Shown here piece by piece: positions 37,258 through 45,162 of a DNA stretch of 64,000 bases (positions are counted from its first letter, which is position 1; the number at the start of each line of letters is the position of its first letter). The translations under genes were made by a program, and so were the position numbers. Source of the DNA: DATASD01 sp035276765 (GTDB taxonomy: Bacteria > Patescibacteriota > Saccharimonadia > Saccharimonadales > UBA4665); assembly GCA_035276765.1 (NCBI GenBank), contig DATELH010000002.1:620001-684000 (forward strand), in the 5' to 3' direction. A model generated the notes under the pieces. That model saw only the letters and a program-made list of their open reading frames with translations. It ran no database searches and had not been told where the DNA came from.

Positions 37258-37530
37258 GTGGTCGCTCCTTTTTGTAAGTAATTAAAAACGCGCCCTTTAG
37301 ATTCAATACTCTCGCAAATGTATTTAATCTAGTAGCGCGTCTCGGACCTAATCGGCATGTCGCACAATATAGGCGGTTCCACCGGACTTCCTTTCTATTT
37401 TGGAAAAGCACTCGTTCTAGCACGATATCGTACGTTCTAGCTGCCGACGGAGCTCAGCAGTTGGTGAGGCTGCTTCGCCGCTCGATGTACTGACTATTGC
37501 TAGCCCTACATTGAACCCCTCAAAGGTTCA
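37258..37530 (-). promoter_or_regulatory. T-box riboswitch leader of thrS
   Basis: Minus strand: a GGTGGAACCGC T-box core (37373-37383, UGGA at 37378-37381) after AAGTCC; a 10-bp 5' hairpin ACATTGAACC/GGTTCAATGT (37508-37533); a CTAGC...GCTAG-type stem; and a terminator (ACGCGC/GCGCGT plus TAGATT/AATCTA, 37284-37340) before the coding region. T-boxes sense uncharged tRNA; UGGA would pair with UCCA, the 3' end of the tRNA-Thr at 40700-40776. The threonine specifier codon could not be placed with confidence. Confidence 0.75.
37284..37340 (-). terminator. T-box terminator
   Basis: GC-rich ACGCGC/GCGCGT base with TAGATT/AATCTA above it, then a T run on the minus strand. It should be mutually exclusive with the antiterminator that contains the T-box core. 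Confidence 0.7.
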
Positions 37531-37535
37531 ATGTC

Positions 37536-37541
37536 ATTATA
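37536..37541 (-). promoter_or_regulatory. thrS leader promoter -10
   Basis: Extended -10, TGTTATAAT, on the minus strand; no good -35. From 37545 to 37740 I see no gene or named element. Confidence 0.6.
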
Positions 37542-37740
37542 ACACATCGCAAAACTTCATCTCCACATACGACTATAGCAAGGTTGGTACTATATGGCTA
37601 GTAGCATTGTGTTGTCTTTTGTACACACATGTGTGGAAAACTGCTTTAGCTCATTTTTGAAAATCATACCATTTGTGAGATATTGTTTTTGACTACCCCG
37701 CTAGGGTTTATCATGCATGAGATTAAGGCAAGTTAGTGTC

Positions 37741-37780
37741 AACTAAAAAGACTCACCAGAACATGTGAGTCTTTTTAGTT
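37741..37780. terminator. Terminator of the tRNA-Val gene
   Basis: Perfect 16-bp stem AACTAAAAAGACTCAC and its complement, loop CAGAACAT. The right arm touches the encoded CCA of tRNA-Val, so on the minus strand it ends the tRNA transcript. Confidence 0.8.
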
Positions 37781-37856
37781 GGTGGGCTCTAGAGGATTTG
37801 AACCTCTGACCTCTTCCACGTCAAGGAAGCGCTCTAGCCAACTGAGCTAAGAGCCC
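37780..37856 (-). tRNA. tRNA-Val (anticodon GAC)
   Basis: Cloverleaf: acceptor GGGCTCT/AGAGCCC, D-arm TAGCTCAGTTGG, anticodon loop TTGACGT, T-arm AGGTTCAAATCCT, encoded CCA. Confidence 0.95.
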
Positions 37857-37920
37857 GATTAACAGATAGAACTATACGGTATACCGGGGTAAAAAGCAAG
37901 TATCTAGGCGCTACACATCA

Positions 37921-37949
37921 TTGACATATATGGAAGCCTCTGGTAACAT
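37921..37949 (+). promoter_or_regulatory. Promoter of the small ORF at 37972
   Basis: TTGACA (37921-37926), 17-base spacer, TAACAT (37944-37949). A perfect -35. Confidence 0.6.
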
Positions 37950-37971
37950 AAATCAGTTAAGAGGCTTATTG

Positions 37972-38085
37972 GTGAGTACCAAAAAACCAAGTACGCTTGA
38001 TACTTTCAAGCTGTTCTATGAGGAATTGTCTTTCATCTCTAGAGCAACGCGAATCCGAAGAATCCGGTCAATAGCTAAAAGCTAG
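37972..38085 (+). CDS. Small basic protein (37 residues), unknown
   Basis: GTG start with AAGAGG about 8 bases upstream. The product begins MSTKKPSTLDTFKLFYEEL and ends in an Arg/Ile-rich helix (RATRIRRIRSIAKS). It sits alone between a near-consensus promoter and an intrinsic terminator, so it is a complete small transcription unit and not debris. Net positive charge and amphipathic helices could mean a nucleic-acid-binding or membrane-active peptide; neither is shown. An sRNA is the alternative. Confidence 0.5.
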   Translation: MSTKKPSTLDTFKLFYEELSFISRATRIRRIRSIAKS

Positions 38086-38092
38086 CGATCAA

Positions 38093-38120
38093 TAAAACCC
38101 CGAGTAACCTTGGGGTTTTA
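38093..38120 (+). terminator. Terminator after the 37-residue ORF
   Basis: 9-bp stem TAAAACCCC / GGGGTTTTA, loop GAGTAACCTT. Confidence 0.75.
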
Positions 38121-38186
38121 CTTTTACCCACACATTCCAAAACTTTTCCACTAGCTTTTTAAATAGTCGTATGACAATATATAGAC

Positions 38187-38603
38187 ATGGTTTGTATATA
38201 TTGTGGTCACTCTACACACGTCACTAATTCCCGCCTACAGAAACGACAGAACGCCGTCTGGCGGCGGCGCATGTGCAATGCATGCGGTAGTATTTTTAGC
38301 ACACAGGAGCAAACACTCCATTCACGAGGAGTATTGGTGCGGACCAAGCAGAAAAAACTTTACCCGTTTTCGCGGGATGCACTTTTTTTGAGCATTTATG
38401 AAGCGTGCAAACATAGGCCACGGGCAATTATCGAAGCTGGCGCGCTTGTAGAAACTATCATGAGCTTGGCGCTTAAAGCGCTTCCAGACGGCTTCGTGGA
38501 CCGCGACACACTAGCGCAAATTACCTATGAAGTCCTTGGTCGTTTTGACAGCGTGGCCGCAAACGTTTACGCTGCTTACCACCCCCTCGAGGCTACGAAA
38601 TAA
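38187..38603 (+). CDS. nrdR: NrdR-type transcriptional repressor
   Basis: 138 residues. N-terminal zinc ribbon with Cys3, Cys6, Cys30 and Cys33 and a basic RQNAVWRRRMC stretch; then an ATP-cone (RTKQKKLYPFSRDALFLSIYEAC). NrdR senses dATP/ATP and represses ribonucleotide reductase genes through NrdR boxes. No nrd gene is in the window. TATGAC ends 11 bases before the ATG (near-leaderless). The 3' end overlaps the convergent glycosyltransferase by 11 bases. Confidence 0.9.
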   Translation: MVCIYCGHSTHVTNSRLQKRQNAVWRRRMCNACGSIFSTQEQTLHSRGVLVRTKQKKLYPFSRDALFLSIYEACKHRPRAIIEAGALVETIMSLALKALPDGFVDRDTLAQITYEVLGRFDSVAANVYAAYHPLEATK

Positions 38604-40203
38604 CATTGCCTTCTTTGGTAACGACGGCTTTCTCGGTTACGTCAAACTTGTCGATATATTTGCCAAGCATCAGACGGGTTTGCGAGTATAGGGCTGCAAA
38701 AGAGTTAAAGACAATGGTCGTAATTGGCAAGTAGCCCCACTGCAGGAGCATAAACAAGCTTCGATGCCGTTTGTAGCGTTCGGGGCGTGGCGGCAAAGTT
38801 TTAAGGCAAACGAAGATCGTGGCAATTCCAGCTACTAAAGCCACTGTTTGAATACGGCTCACAAGGAGTGGTAGCTCGTTGGCGGCATAGCTTTGCGGGT
38901 GAAAGAGCGCCGGAATAAAACCGCCGACAAGCACCAGGATCGGTCCAACAGCCCAGGTCACATGCCCTTCGATGGTCCGCAAAAGCTTCGTAAGCAAGTC
39001 GAGTCGTGGCACTTTATTCGGCTTGAAATAGCCCTCATTCACAATGTAGGCAATGTCAGAAGCGCCCCAGGTCCAGCGACGCAGCTGCAAAAATTGCGCC
39101 TTGAGCGTTTTGCGATAGGTATCGGCAAGCACAGCGTCCTGATAAATGGGCACATGCAACGGATATACCTGGTACTTGCCCTCAAAACGAAAGTACGAAC
39201 GCCAAAATTGATGGCCATCTTCAACAATGGTGCGAGTGCTCCAAAAGTCGGTTTCTATAAGCGACGCCATACCTTGTGCGTGCGACGAAAAGTTCCGTAA
39301 CGAGTGAAGCCGCAGCGATTGCACCAGATGAAAAAACGAGTTGCCCACGGCCAACACGCGCGATGGCGCCGGCGCATCCCAAATATTGTTGTTATAGATT
39401 GAAACCGGCTGAAAGGAGGCCCTGACTGGATCCTCGCAGGCCACATATACATAGCTGAGCCCAGCCAAATACTCCTTATCTGGCCGATTATCGGAGTCGA
39501 GTGTCGTTACCACTACACGCAGCGGATCGATTTTTTTGCGCTCCAAATATTCTTTCAACTGACGGCCCGCGTAGGTAACATTCCCACCTTTGCCGACCAC
39601 CTCATGGGGGATAGTGTTAGGGTGACCAACAGTCATAGCGTCAAAAAATTGGCTTTTATACTGTTCGACAAGATCTTTAGATTGTTTAGCTACACGCTCA
39701 CCACCGCGTTCTTCGTAGGCCAGCACAAATATGACCTTTTTCATGTCATAATTTGATCTTAAGATGGACTGGATGGTGGGTTCCAGAACTTCACGTGCCT
39801 CGTTGTAGGTCGCTACGATAATCGCATGCAACACCTCGCTTGGCTGCACGAGCCGCGGCTTCACGGTTTGCTTGAGGATCTGGTCGTAGTGCCATTTGGG
39901 TCGCTGGGCTTCGGCGTCTTCGACTTTGCCAGTCTCAAGCTCCTGCAACAGTTTCCACCAATTGAGCTTGCGGTGGTCGCGCATTTCGCGGTAACCATAG
40001 AGCGAACGAATTGCCGTGGCAAAGACGCGCGTAAAGTTTATAAGCAAATAGATCAACACAAAAACTGCAGCAAGCGTTACATTAATGAAGCTCAAGATAA
40101 ACGGCAAGGCCAGCATGCACCAGCTAAGCGCGCCAGGCAAAATTTCAAAAAGACGATAGTGTAATGTCCGGTCTTTTTCGAGGGGAATTTCGAGGTCGGT
40201 CAT
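38593..40203 (-). CDS. Membrane glycosyltransferase, family 2 (cellulose synthase-like)
   Basis: 536 residues. Two N-terminal membrane helices (about 24-62), a GT2 catalytic domain with HAIIVATYNE (about 126), VVTTLDSDNRPD (metal-binding Asp) and the QLRRWTWG acceptor motif (QxxRW), then C-terminal membrane helices (about 410-520). Such enzymes extend a polysaccharide and push it across the membrane. The sugar is unknown. The small membrane protein gene upstream overlaps by one base (TAATG), so they are co-translated and may form a complex. Confidence 0.9.
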   Translation of the reverse strand: MTDLEIPLEKDRTLHYRLFEILPGALSWCMLALPFILSFINVTLAAVFVLIYLLINFTRVFATAIRSLYGYREMRDHRKLNWWKLLQELETGKVEDAEAQRPKWHYDQILKQTVKPRLVQPSEVLHAIIVATYNEAREVLEPTIQSILRSNYDMKKVIFVLAYEERGGERVAKQSKDLVEQYKSQFFDAMTVGHPNTIPHEVVGKGGNVTYAGRQLKEYLERKKIDPLRVVVTTLDSDNRPDKEYLAGLSYVYVACEDPVRASFQPVSIYNNNIWDAPAPSRVLAVGNSFFHLVQSLRLHSLRNFSSHAQGMASLIETDFWSTRTIVEDGHQFWRSYFRFEGKYQVYPLHVPIYQDAVLADTYRKTLKAQFLQLRRWTWGASDIAYIVNEGYFKPNKVPRLDLLTKLLRTIEGHVTWAVGPILVLVGGFIPALFHPQSYAANELPLLVSRIQTVALVAGIATIFVCLKTLPPRPERYKRHRSLFMLLQWGYLPITTIVFNSFAALYSQTRLMLGKYIDKFDVTEKAVVTKEGNVIS

Positions 40204-40562
40204 TACCTTAATACCAATAACGCGTTGCTTACGATAACCGCGAGCAAGAGCAGTGGCAGGCCCAGGCCCAAAATGGCGACCGAGAGTTCTCTGCGGATTT
40301 CATATGTGCGGATGCTTAGCACCACTTGCATTATTAAGACAACGAAGGAGAACAAGGCGAACGCCACTAAATTACTCACACCCCCGGTTTTAAAGGCGCT
40401 AATGCCGAGGTTTGCACGATACTGAACAATATAACCTTGGGCTCCGCTTCCCGCGCCGAGCCGCAAGAAAACCAATGCGATACATAAGAAAGCAAGAAAA
40501 CCATTAATGCTCAAGAGTAATAATATGAGCCTATCGTGAAAATATTTTTTGGGCATTGGCAT
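40203..40562 (-). CDS. Small membrane protein co-encoded with the GT2 enzyme
   Basis: 119 residues with three hydrophobic helices (about 11-33, 63-82 and 94-117) and a short GAGSGAQGYIVQYRANLG loop. I do not recognise the family, but the fold and its overlap with the glycosyltransferase start suggest a subunit or helper of that enzyme. Confidence 0.7.
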   Translation of the reverse strand: MPMPKKYFHDRLILLLLSINGFLAFLCIALVFLRLGAGSGAQGYIVQYRANLGISAFKTGGVSNLVAFALFSFVVLIMQVVLSIRTYEIRRELSVAILGLGLPLLLLAVIVSNALLVLR

Positions 40563-40613
40563 ATTTAATAACTATTGTAAGCCTTTGGCGATCGTTCGTA
40601 TAGTCCTAAAGAA

Positions 40614-40688
40614 TGGTGCGGGTACTGGGAGTCGAACCCAGATCTCAGCCTTGGGAAGGCTACATAATGGCCGCTATACGATACCCGC
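40614..40688 (-). tRNA. tRNA-Gly (anticodon CCC)
   Basis: Acceptor GCGGGTA/TACCCGC, anticodon loop TTCCCAA, T-arm GGGTTCGACTCCC, encoded CCA. It is 11 bases downstream of tRNA-Thr on the same strand. Confidence 0.93.
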
Positions 40689-40699
40689 GGAGCAAAAAA

Positions 40700-40776
40700 T
40701 GGAGCCACCTTGGGGATTCGAACCCCAGACCCCCGCTTTACGAAAGCGATGCTCTAGCCAACTGAGCTAAGGTGGC
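40700..40776 (-). tRNA. tRNA-Thr (anticodon CGT)
   Basis: Acceptor GCCACCT/AGGTGGC, anticodon loop TTCGTAA, T-arm GGGGTTCGAATCCCC, discriminator T and encoded CCA (3' end TCCA). A T discriminator is what the thrS T-box core (UGGA) predicts. From 40777 to 40952 there is no gene; a TATAAT on the minus strand near 40792 probably starts this pair. Confidence 0.95.
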
Positions 40777-40952
40777 AACAAATCGAGATGTATTATAACA
40801 GGAGACTGCAAATTACACCACTTAGCTAAGCTGGATCATTTTGCACACTATAATTACCAAGTCTTCCGTTTTGCATGAGCGTCCTATAAATATGTATAAA
40901 ATATGCGGTTCGCCCCTGTTATTTTTGAGTATAATTTTTGTTCAGTAAGTAT

Positions 40953-41555
40953 TCAATCCGTCAGCAAGGTCTCTATGTCGGCCATGATCTGCGTAGAGTT
41001 CTTCGCTAAGATGGTTTGCATGCCGAGTTCCCGTGCTGGCACTAAGTTGTGCTCTAAATCATCAATGAACACTATTTCTTCTGGAGCAATTTCCGCAAGA
41101 TTTTCCATGGCTAACTTGTAAATCTCTGGGTCTGGTTTTCCGAACCCTACTTCACAGGAAAGGACCAAAAAATCAAAATCATCATAACCGCCATGTGAGC
41201 GGATCTCTTCGGCAGTGTTCGGAATGGTGTTCGATAAAAGCCCTACTTGGTACCCCGCCTTGCGTAAACGTGAGACAAATATGCTCATTTCGGGAACAAC
41301 CTTCATGTGTTGCCAAGTATTCCAAATGTCTCGTTGCTCCGCGCTCAGTGGTTTGCCATATTTTTGTTCAACGTTCGCCCAGAATTCTTCTTCACTCATC
41401 CTGCCACGCGAATACTGCAACCACGACGGACGAATCAGGTCCCAGGCTTCCGCAGGAGATATGTTTAGTTTTTGTGCCAGGCGTGCATCGAGTTCGCCGC
41501 CGCGCCCACCATCCGACATCACGCCGCCCCAATCAAACAAAAAAGCTTTAACCAT
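40953..41555 (-). CDS. HAD-superfamily hydrolase (HAD-IA, epoxide hydrolase N-like)
   Basis: 200 residues from ATG 41555 (MVKAFLFDWGGVMSDGG). Motif 1 is FDWGGV, where the second Asp of DxD is Gly, as in the YihX-like subgroup; motif 2 is LLSNT; motif 3 is a Lys in GKPDPEIYKLA; motif 4 is IVFIDDLEHNLVPA. The likely activity is a phosphatase on a sugar or nucleotide phosphate. The frame continues upstream through the tRNA-Asp gene and is not coding there. The substrate is unknown. Confidence 0.85.
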   Translation of the reverse strand: MVKAFLFDWGGVMSDGGRGGELDARLAQKLNISPAEAWDLIRPSWLQYSRGRMSEEEFWANVEQKYGKPLSAEQRDIWNTWQHMKVVPEMSIFVSRLRKAGYQVGLLSNTIPNTAEEIRSHGGYDDFDFLVLSCEVGFGKPDPEIYKLAMENLAEIAPEEIVFIDDLEHNLVPARELGMQTILAKNSTQIMADIETLLTD

Positions 41556-41637
41556 CCCCCTATGATAGCATGTGAAACAGATGGTCTGCGGCTCACAGTC
41601 TAGATAAACCTGTTTGCCTGTTTCGGTCCAACAAAAA

Positions 41638-41655
41638 ATACCACAAAAGTGGTAT
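41638..41655 (-). terminator. Terminator of tRNA-Asp
   Basis: 7-bp stem ATACCAC / GTGGTAT, loop of four bases, T run on the minus strand, 10 bases after the CCA end. Confidence 0.75.
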
Positions 41656-41665
41656 CCATTGACTT

Positions 41666-41743
41666 TGGCGGGCCCGACCGGATTCGAACCGGCGATCTCC
41701 TCCGTGACAGGGAGGCGTGATAGGCCAACTTCACTACGAGCCC
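41666..41743 (-). tRNA. tRNA-Asp (anticodon GTC)
   Basis: Acceptor GGGCTCG/CGGGCCC, D-arm GTGA/TCAC, anticodon loop CTGTCAC, T-arm CCGGTTCGAATCCGG, discriminator G and encoded CCA. Confidence 0.95.
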
Positions 41744-41830
41744 GCATTAGCCCTATTGAGCTACAACAGAGGTAATCATACCAGGCATTTCGCGTAAAAG
41801 CAACCTTTCCCGAGCCTGATTCTTCCCTAG

Positions 41831-42898
41831 CTATGTACCAATAAATATGGCCGGCTTTTCTTTGGTGCGGACGGGATCAAGATAAGATTTGAGGTCTTTG
41901 AAGGTAAACGCTATATGCGCCGCCTGTACTTTGCCGTCGGCATTAGAAATGACCTTTACGATTTCGAGTGTCCGGCCGGTGTTAATAATATCTGATGTCT
42001 GGCCAGGCTTGAGCGCAAAAAGCGCATTGATGACTTGCGGCGGGAGATCACGGTTGGTCTGGTCGATGGCGACACCGTACTGTCCGCCATTCCCTTTGGT
42101 TGTAGTGTCGTCAGAAACTTGCGCTGCGACAGCCCCAAAATCGGCGCCGGAACGAAGCTGCGCCATGGCAGTGTTAGCGCGGTCGTGGGTGGCGGTGTCG
42201 AGTGTGGAAACCAGCTTTTGCGCTAACAACTGTTGCTTAAGCTCTCGCTTAAAATCGGAAACCGACCAGCCCCAAAATTCCTTGAGTACATCGGCAAACA
42301 CTTGGTCGCTGCTGCCCAAACGATTTTCTTGGCGCACAAGCGTAATTTCGTTGTTCACCTCTTGGTTGCTAACCGAAACCTTGTGCTTCGAGGCCAACTC
42401 TTTTACATACGCCTGGTCGATCACGGTTTGCATGGCGGTTTTGCGAAAGCTTTCGAGCTGTTGCTTGCCCGAGGCGCTTCCGAAATCAATTTTTTGCTGC
42501 GTCTCGTAATAGTGCATGTAGTGGCGGACTTCAAACAAATAGCTTTCGTACGAAACAAAGTGCGGGCCGGCCTTAGCAACCGGAAATGGGATTACCTGGG
42601 TGACCCGATACAAAAACGTTGAGGTGTTATGGAACTTGTACAGCCCGAGCAAACAATATGCAAAAAACGCGATAATCAGCACTACAAACAGCCAGATCGA
42701 AATGGTCACGATTTTGTGGATGGAGTGTTGCAAGGGGTATATATATTTGCGGGCGCTCGATAAGACTTCCTCGCGGTGCTCGGCAACAGTTTCGTTGGTA
42801 ATGCGTGGAATACTCTCGATTGCTTCATCGAGGCGCGTCTTTTTCGGAGCCTGCTCTTTTTTGACGCGCCTGAATGCGCGCTTAATTTTATGCTTCAT
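41831..42898 (-). CDS. SurA/PrsA-like peptidyl-prolyl isomerase, membrane-anchored
   Basis: 355 residues. A basic cytoplasmic N-terminus (about 1-60), one membrane helix (about 65-85), a SurA_N-like helical domain (about 130-230) and a rotamase-type region with DTTTKGNGGQYGVAIDQTNRDLPPQV. It should fold exported proteins on the outer face of the membrane; in a monoderm this is the PrsA role. It overlaps the upstream bPH2 protein gene by 11 bases and so is translated with it. Confidence 0.8.
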   Translation of the reverse strand: MKHKIKRAFRRVKKEQAPKKTRLDEAIESIPRITNETVAEHREEVLSSARKYIYPLQHSIHKIVTISIWLFVVLIIAFFAYCLLGLYKFHNTSTFLYRVTQVIPFPVAKAGPHFVSYESYLFEVRHYMHYYETQQKIDFGSASGKQQLESFRKTAMQTVIDQAYVKELASKHKVSVSNQEVNNEITLVRQENRLGSSDQVFADVLKEFWGWSVSDFKRELKQQLLAQKLVSTLDTATHDRANTAMAQLRSGADFGAVAAQVSDDTTTKGNGGQYGVAIDQTNRDLPPQVINALFALKPGQTSDIINTGRTLEIVKVISNADGKVQAAHIAFTFKDLKSYLDPVRTKEKPAIFIGT

Positions 42899-43457
42899 CT
42901 TGTTGTGGTATCGCTTCTTTTACTTGTGCTTGGTCGTAGGGATTTACGGAAACGCCTTGGCCGCGCAATATTTCGAGCAGCTTTTTTTGGATCGTGGCCG
43001 GATGGTGCACGGTGTTGATGACCAAATCTCCTACGAAAGTCTGCATCATTATTGTACCAAATCCAAACAAAGTTTGCGCAAGACCAGCAACTTGGTAGTT
43101 CACCATTTGGATTTGGTTGAGCCCCATATCAACAACGCTCCTGTGGAATAACCCTTTTTGCGTAATTTGGATAAGTCGTTGGTCGGTTACGATGAAAACG
43201 CTAAAATGCCAGCCAATCCAGGACGGCAAAAACAAAATGACAGCGAGTACAAAGCTAACTGCCATGCTGGCGAAAAAAAATGTCATGGACGGCATGTTAT
43301 TCGGTCGCGCATACATGAGTATGAGCGAGTACAAGGGGCCCACCAGCAAACCAAGCGACGCCACAACCAGTCCTTTGCGCATCACAATCGGATGTTTCCG
43401 GAAGATAAACAACACTTCCTCGTCATCAAATTGGTCGGCAAAATATTTTTGCGGCAT
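42888..43457 (-). CDS. bPH2 (bacterial PH-like) membrane protein
   Basis: 189 residues: a charged N-terminus (FADQFDDEEVLFIFRKHPIVM), two membrane helices (about 29-49 and 62-84), then a PH-like domain with FIVTDQRLIQITQKGLFHRSVVDMGLNQIQMVNY (residues 90-125), the hallmark of the YdbS/bPH2 group. Function in bacteria is poorly known. It lies upstream of the PPIase gene, possibly for the same envelope process. Confidence 0.85.
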   Translation of the reverse strand: MPQKYFADQFDDEEVLFIFRKHPIVMRKGLVVASLGLLVGPLYSLILMYARPNNMPSMTFFFASMAVSFVLAVILFLPSWIGWHFSVFIVTDQRLIQITQKGLFHRSVVDMGLNQIQMVNYQVAGLAQTLFGFGTIMMQTFVGDLVINTVHHPATIQKKLLEILRGQGVSVNPYDQAQVKEAIPQQDEA

Positions 43458-43481
43458 AAGCGTATTCTATCACGATTTCGG

Positions 43482-43556
43482 TGGTGCCCCCACCACGATT
43501 CGAACGTAGAGCTTCTCCTTAGGACGGAGCTATTTTATCCATTGAACTATGGGGGC
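43482..43556 (-). tRNA. tRNA-Arg (anticodon CCT)
   Basis: Acceptor GCCCCCA/TGGGGGC, anticodon loop GTCCTAA, T-arm TTCGAAT, encoded CCA. The D-stem is weak and the anticodon stem has one mismatch at its end; both are tolerable. Confidence 0.9.
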
Positions 43557-43563
43557 GAATGAG

Positions 43564-43596
43564 GCGAACGAAGCGTGCTTGCGCGCTATCGTTCGC
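43564..43596 (-). repeat. Inverted repeat between ndk and tRNA-Arg
   Basis: GCGAACGA / TCGTTCGC with an inner AGCG/CGCT, one bulged base. It lies 8 bases before tRNA-Arg and could be a processing site. Next to it (about 43605-43625) is a small TCTGCC/GGCAGA hairpin. Confidence 0.45.
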
Positions 43597-43660
43597 TGAG
43601 TAAGTCCACGCTCTGCCGAAGGCAGATTGAGGCGAACACCCTTTTAAACGACTTGTTAAT

Positions 43661-44164
43661 TTACAACTTCGGCTGCGTAAAGTGCCCGTGCACGTTGTCG
43701 TACTCGACCAACTCTTCAGGCTTGAACCAGTGCGCGACCTCTTTTTCGGCTTCGATGGGGTCGGCAGAAGCATGCAAAACGTTCGGCACGCCACGTCCGG
43801 CCGATGAAGCGTGACCATATGTCATGTGAGCATAGTCCCCGCGGATCGTGCCTGGTGCTGCACTTTTCGGTTCAGTAGTGCCGACCATTTTACGCACCTG
43901 CTCAACCGCTTCGATACCTTCAAGTACCATGGCAATCACCGGCCCTTGCTGCATTTCCTTGAGTTGGGTATTGAAAATATCCTCGCCCTTGCGTGTTTTT
44001 AGGGTGCCGATGCCTTCGTAGTGTTCAAAATAGTGCGCGTCGTCGGGCTGGACCATTTTGGCACCAACGATTTTGAGGCCCACACGTTCAAAGCGCGTCA
44101 AAATCTCGCCAACGAGACCGCGCATTACTGCGTCTGGTTTAAAGATAACAAGGGTTTTTTGCAT
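43661..44164 (-). CDS. ndk: Nucleoside diphosphate kinase
   Basis: 167 residues. MQKTLVIFKPDAVMRG (KPDAV motif) starts the fold; the phosphorylated histidine is His131 in NVLHASA, where GSD of the common NxxHGSD is ASA. It equilibrates the phosphates of nucleoside triphosphates. The length exceeds the usual ~140 because of insertions in the middle (LKTRKGEDIFNTQLKEM) and at the C-terminus. Confidence 0.92.
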   Translation of the reverse strand: MQKTLVIFKPDAVMRGLVGEILTRFERVGLKIVGAKMVQPDDAHYFEHYEGIGTLKTRKGEDIFNTQLKEMQQGPVIAMVLEGIEAVEQVRKMVGTTEPKSAAPGTIRGDYAHMTYGHASSAGRGVPNVLHASADPIEAEKEVAHWFKPEELVEYDNVHGHFTQPKL

Positions 44165-44236
44165 ATCTGTCCTTTGTTTAGCTTATTCAAGGGATATTGT
44201 AACAGATGAAGCCCCGAGATGCAGTACAATGAGGTT

Positions 44237-45160
44237 ATGCAATTTAGTAAGGCCAAAACCGATTTTCTGGAATACCTGGAAATCGAGCAAAACCGGTCGC
44301 AAAAAACCATCCGCAACTACGACCACTACCTCACGCGGCTGGTCGATTTTGCCGGCGATATTAAGATTAGCGACATAAACCCGGAGCTCATCCGCAAATG
44401 GCGGTTGTGGCTGAACCGGCTGGGTACGAATGTTTCTGATGAGCTCCAAAAATCCACGCAAAACTACCACCTTATTGCCCTGCGCAGCTTTCTAAAGTTT
44501 TGTGCCAAACGCGACATTCCTGCACTCACCGCGGACAAGGTTGAGCTTGCCCGCACCGTCCGCAAGCAAGTCACCTTTCTCACCGAAGACGAGCTGGAGC
44601 GCATGTTCGCCCAACCTAATCTGGCAAAAATTGCTGGGATCCGCGACCGAGCTATTTTAGAATTGCTTTTTTCGAGTGGGTTGCGGGTGTCGGAACTCGT
44701 GGCGCTCGACCGCGAACACATAAATCTCAAGCGCCGCGAATTTATGGTGCGCGGTAAGGGCCAAAAGGACCGGCCTATTTTTATTAGTTCCGAGGCTGCA
44801 AAATGGCTTGGCCATTACTTGCAAGAACGCGAAGACAACACGCGCCCTCTTTTTGTACGCTATAGCGGCCGAAAACAGATCAACCTCAGCGGAAATTACC
44901 ATCGGCTCACGGTGCGGAGCGTGCAGCGGCTTGTGGCACACTACGCCCTGCTGGCCGGCATTACTAAGCACGTAAGCCCACACACTTTGCGCCATTCATT
45001 CGCGACCGACTTGCTCATGAACGGCGCCGACCTGCGTTCGGTGCAAGCCATGCTCGGCCACAGTAACATTGCTACCACGCAAATTTACACACACGTTACC
45101 GACCCACATTTGCGCAGTGTACACGAGCGGTTTCACAACCACCACGAAGAAGCGTCTTAA
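44237..45160 (+). CDS. Tyrosine recombinase, XerC/XerD family
   Basis: 307 residues from ATG 44237. N-terminal SAM-like core-binding domain (FLEYLEIEQNRSQKTIRNYDHYL) and a catalytic domain with Arg in SSGLRVSEL, Lys in RGKGQKDRP, HTLRHSFATDLL (His, Arg), LGHSNIATTQIYTH (His and the nucleophilic Tyr). TACAAT ends 6 bases before this ATG, which argues against the in-frame ATG at 44219. It is probably the single XerH-like recombinase that resolves chromosome dimers; no dif site was recognised by eye. It could be an integrase, but nothing phage-like is near. Confidence 0.9.
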   Translation: MQFSKAKTDFLEYLEIEQNRSQKTIRNYDHYLTRLVDFAGDIKISDINPELIRKWRLWLNRLGTNVSDELQKSTQNYHLIALRSFLKFCAKRDIPALTADKVELARTVRKQVTFLTEDELERMFAQPNLAKIAGIRDRAILELLFSSGLRVSELVALDREHINLKRREFMVRGKGQKDRPIFISSEAAKWLGHYLQEREDNTRPLFVRYSGRKQINLSGNYHRLTVRSVQRLVAHYALLAGITKHVSPHTLRHSFATDLLMNGADLRSVQAMLGHSNIATTQIYTHVTDPHLRSVHERFHNHHEEAS

Positions 45161-45162
45161 CG

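Noticed and set aside
40953..41747. Longer HAD hydrolase starting at 41747
   Set aside because: The extra N-terminal codons run through the tRNA-Asp gene and its terminator; the conserved fold begins at ATG 41555.
44237..45160. Recombinase as sign of an integrated element at tRNA-Arg
   Set aside because: No direct repeat of the tRNA end and no phage or plasmid genes beside it; Xer-type features and a housekeeping setting fit better.
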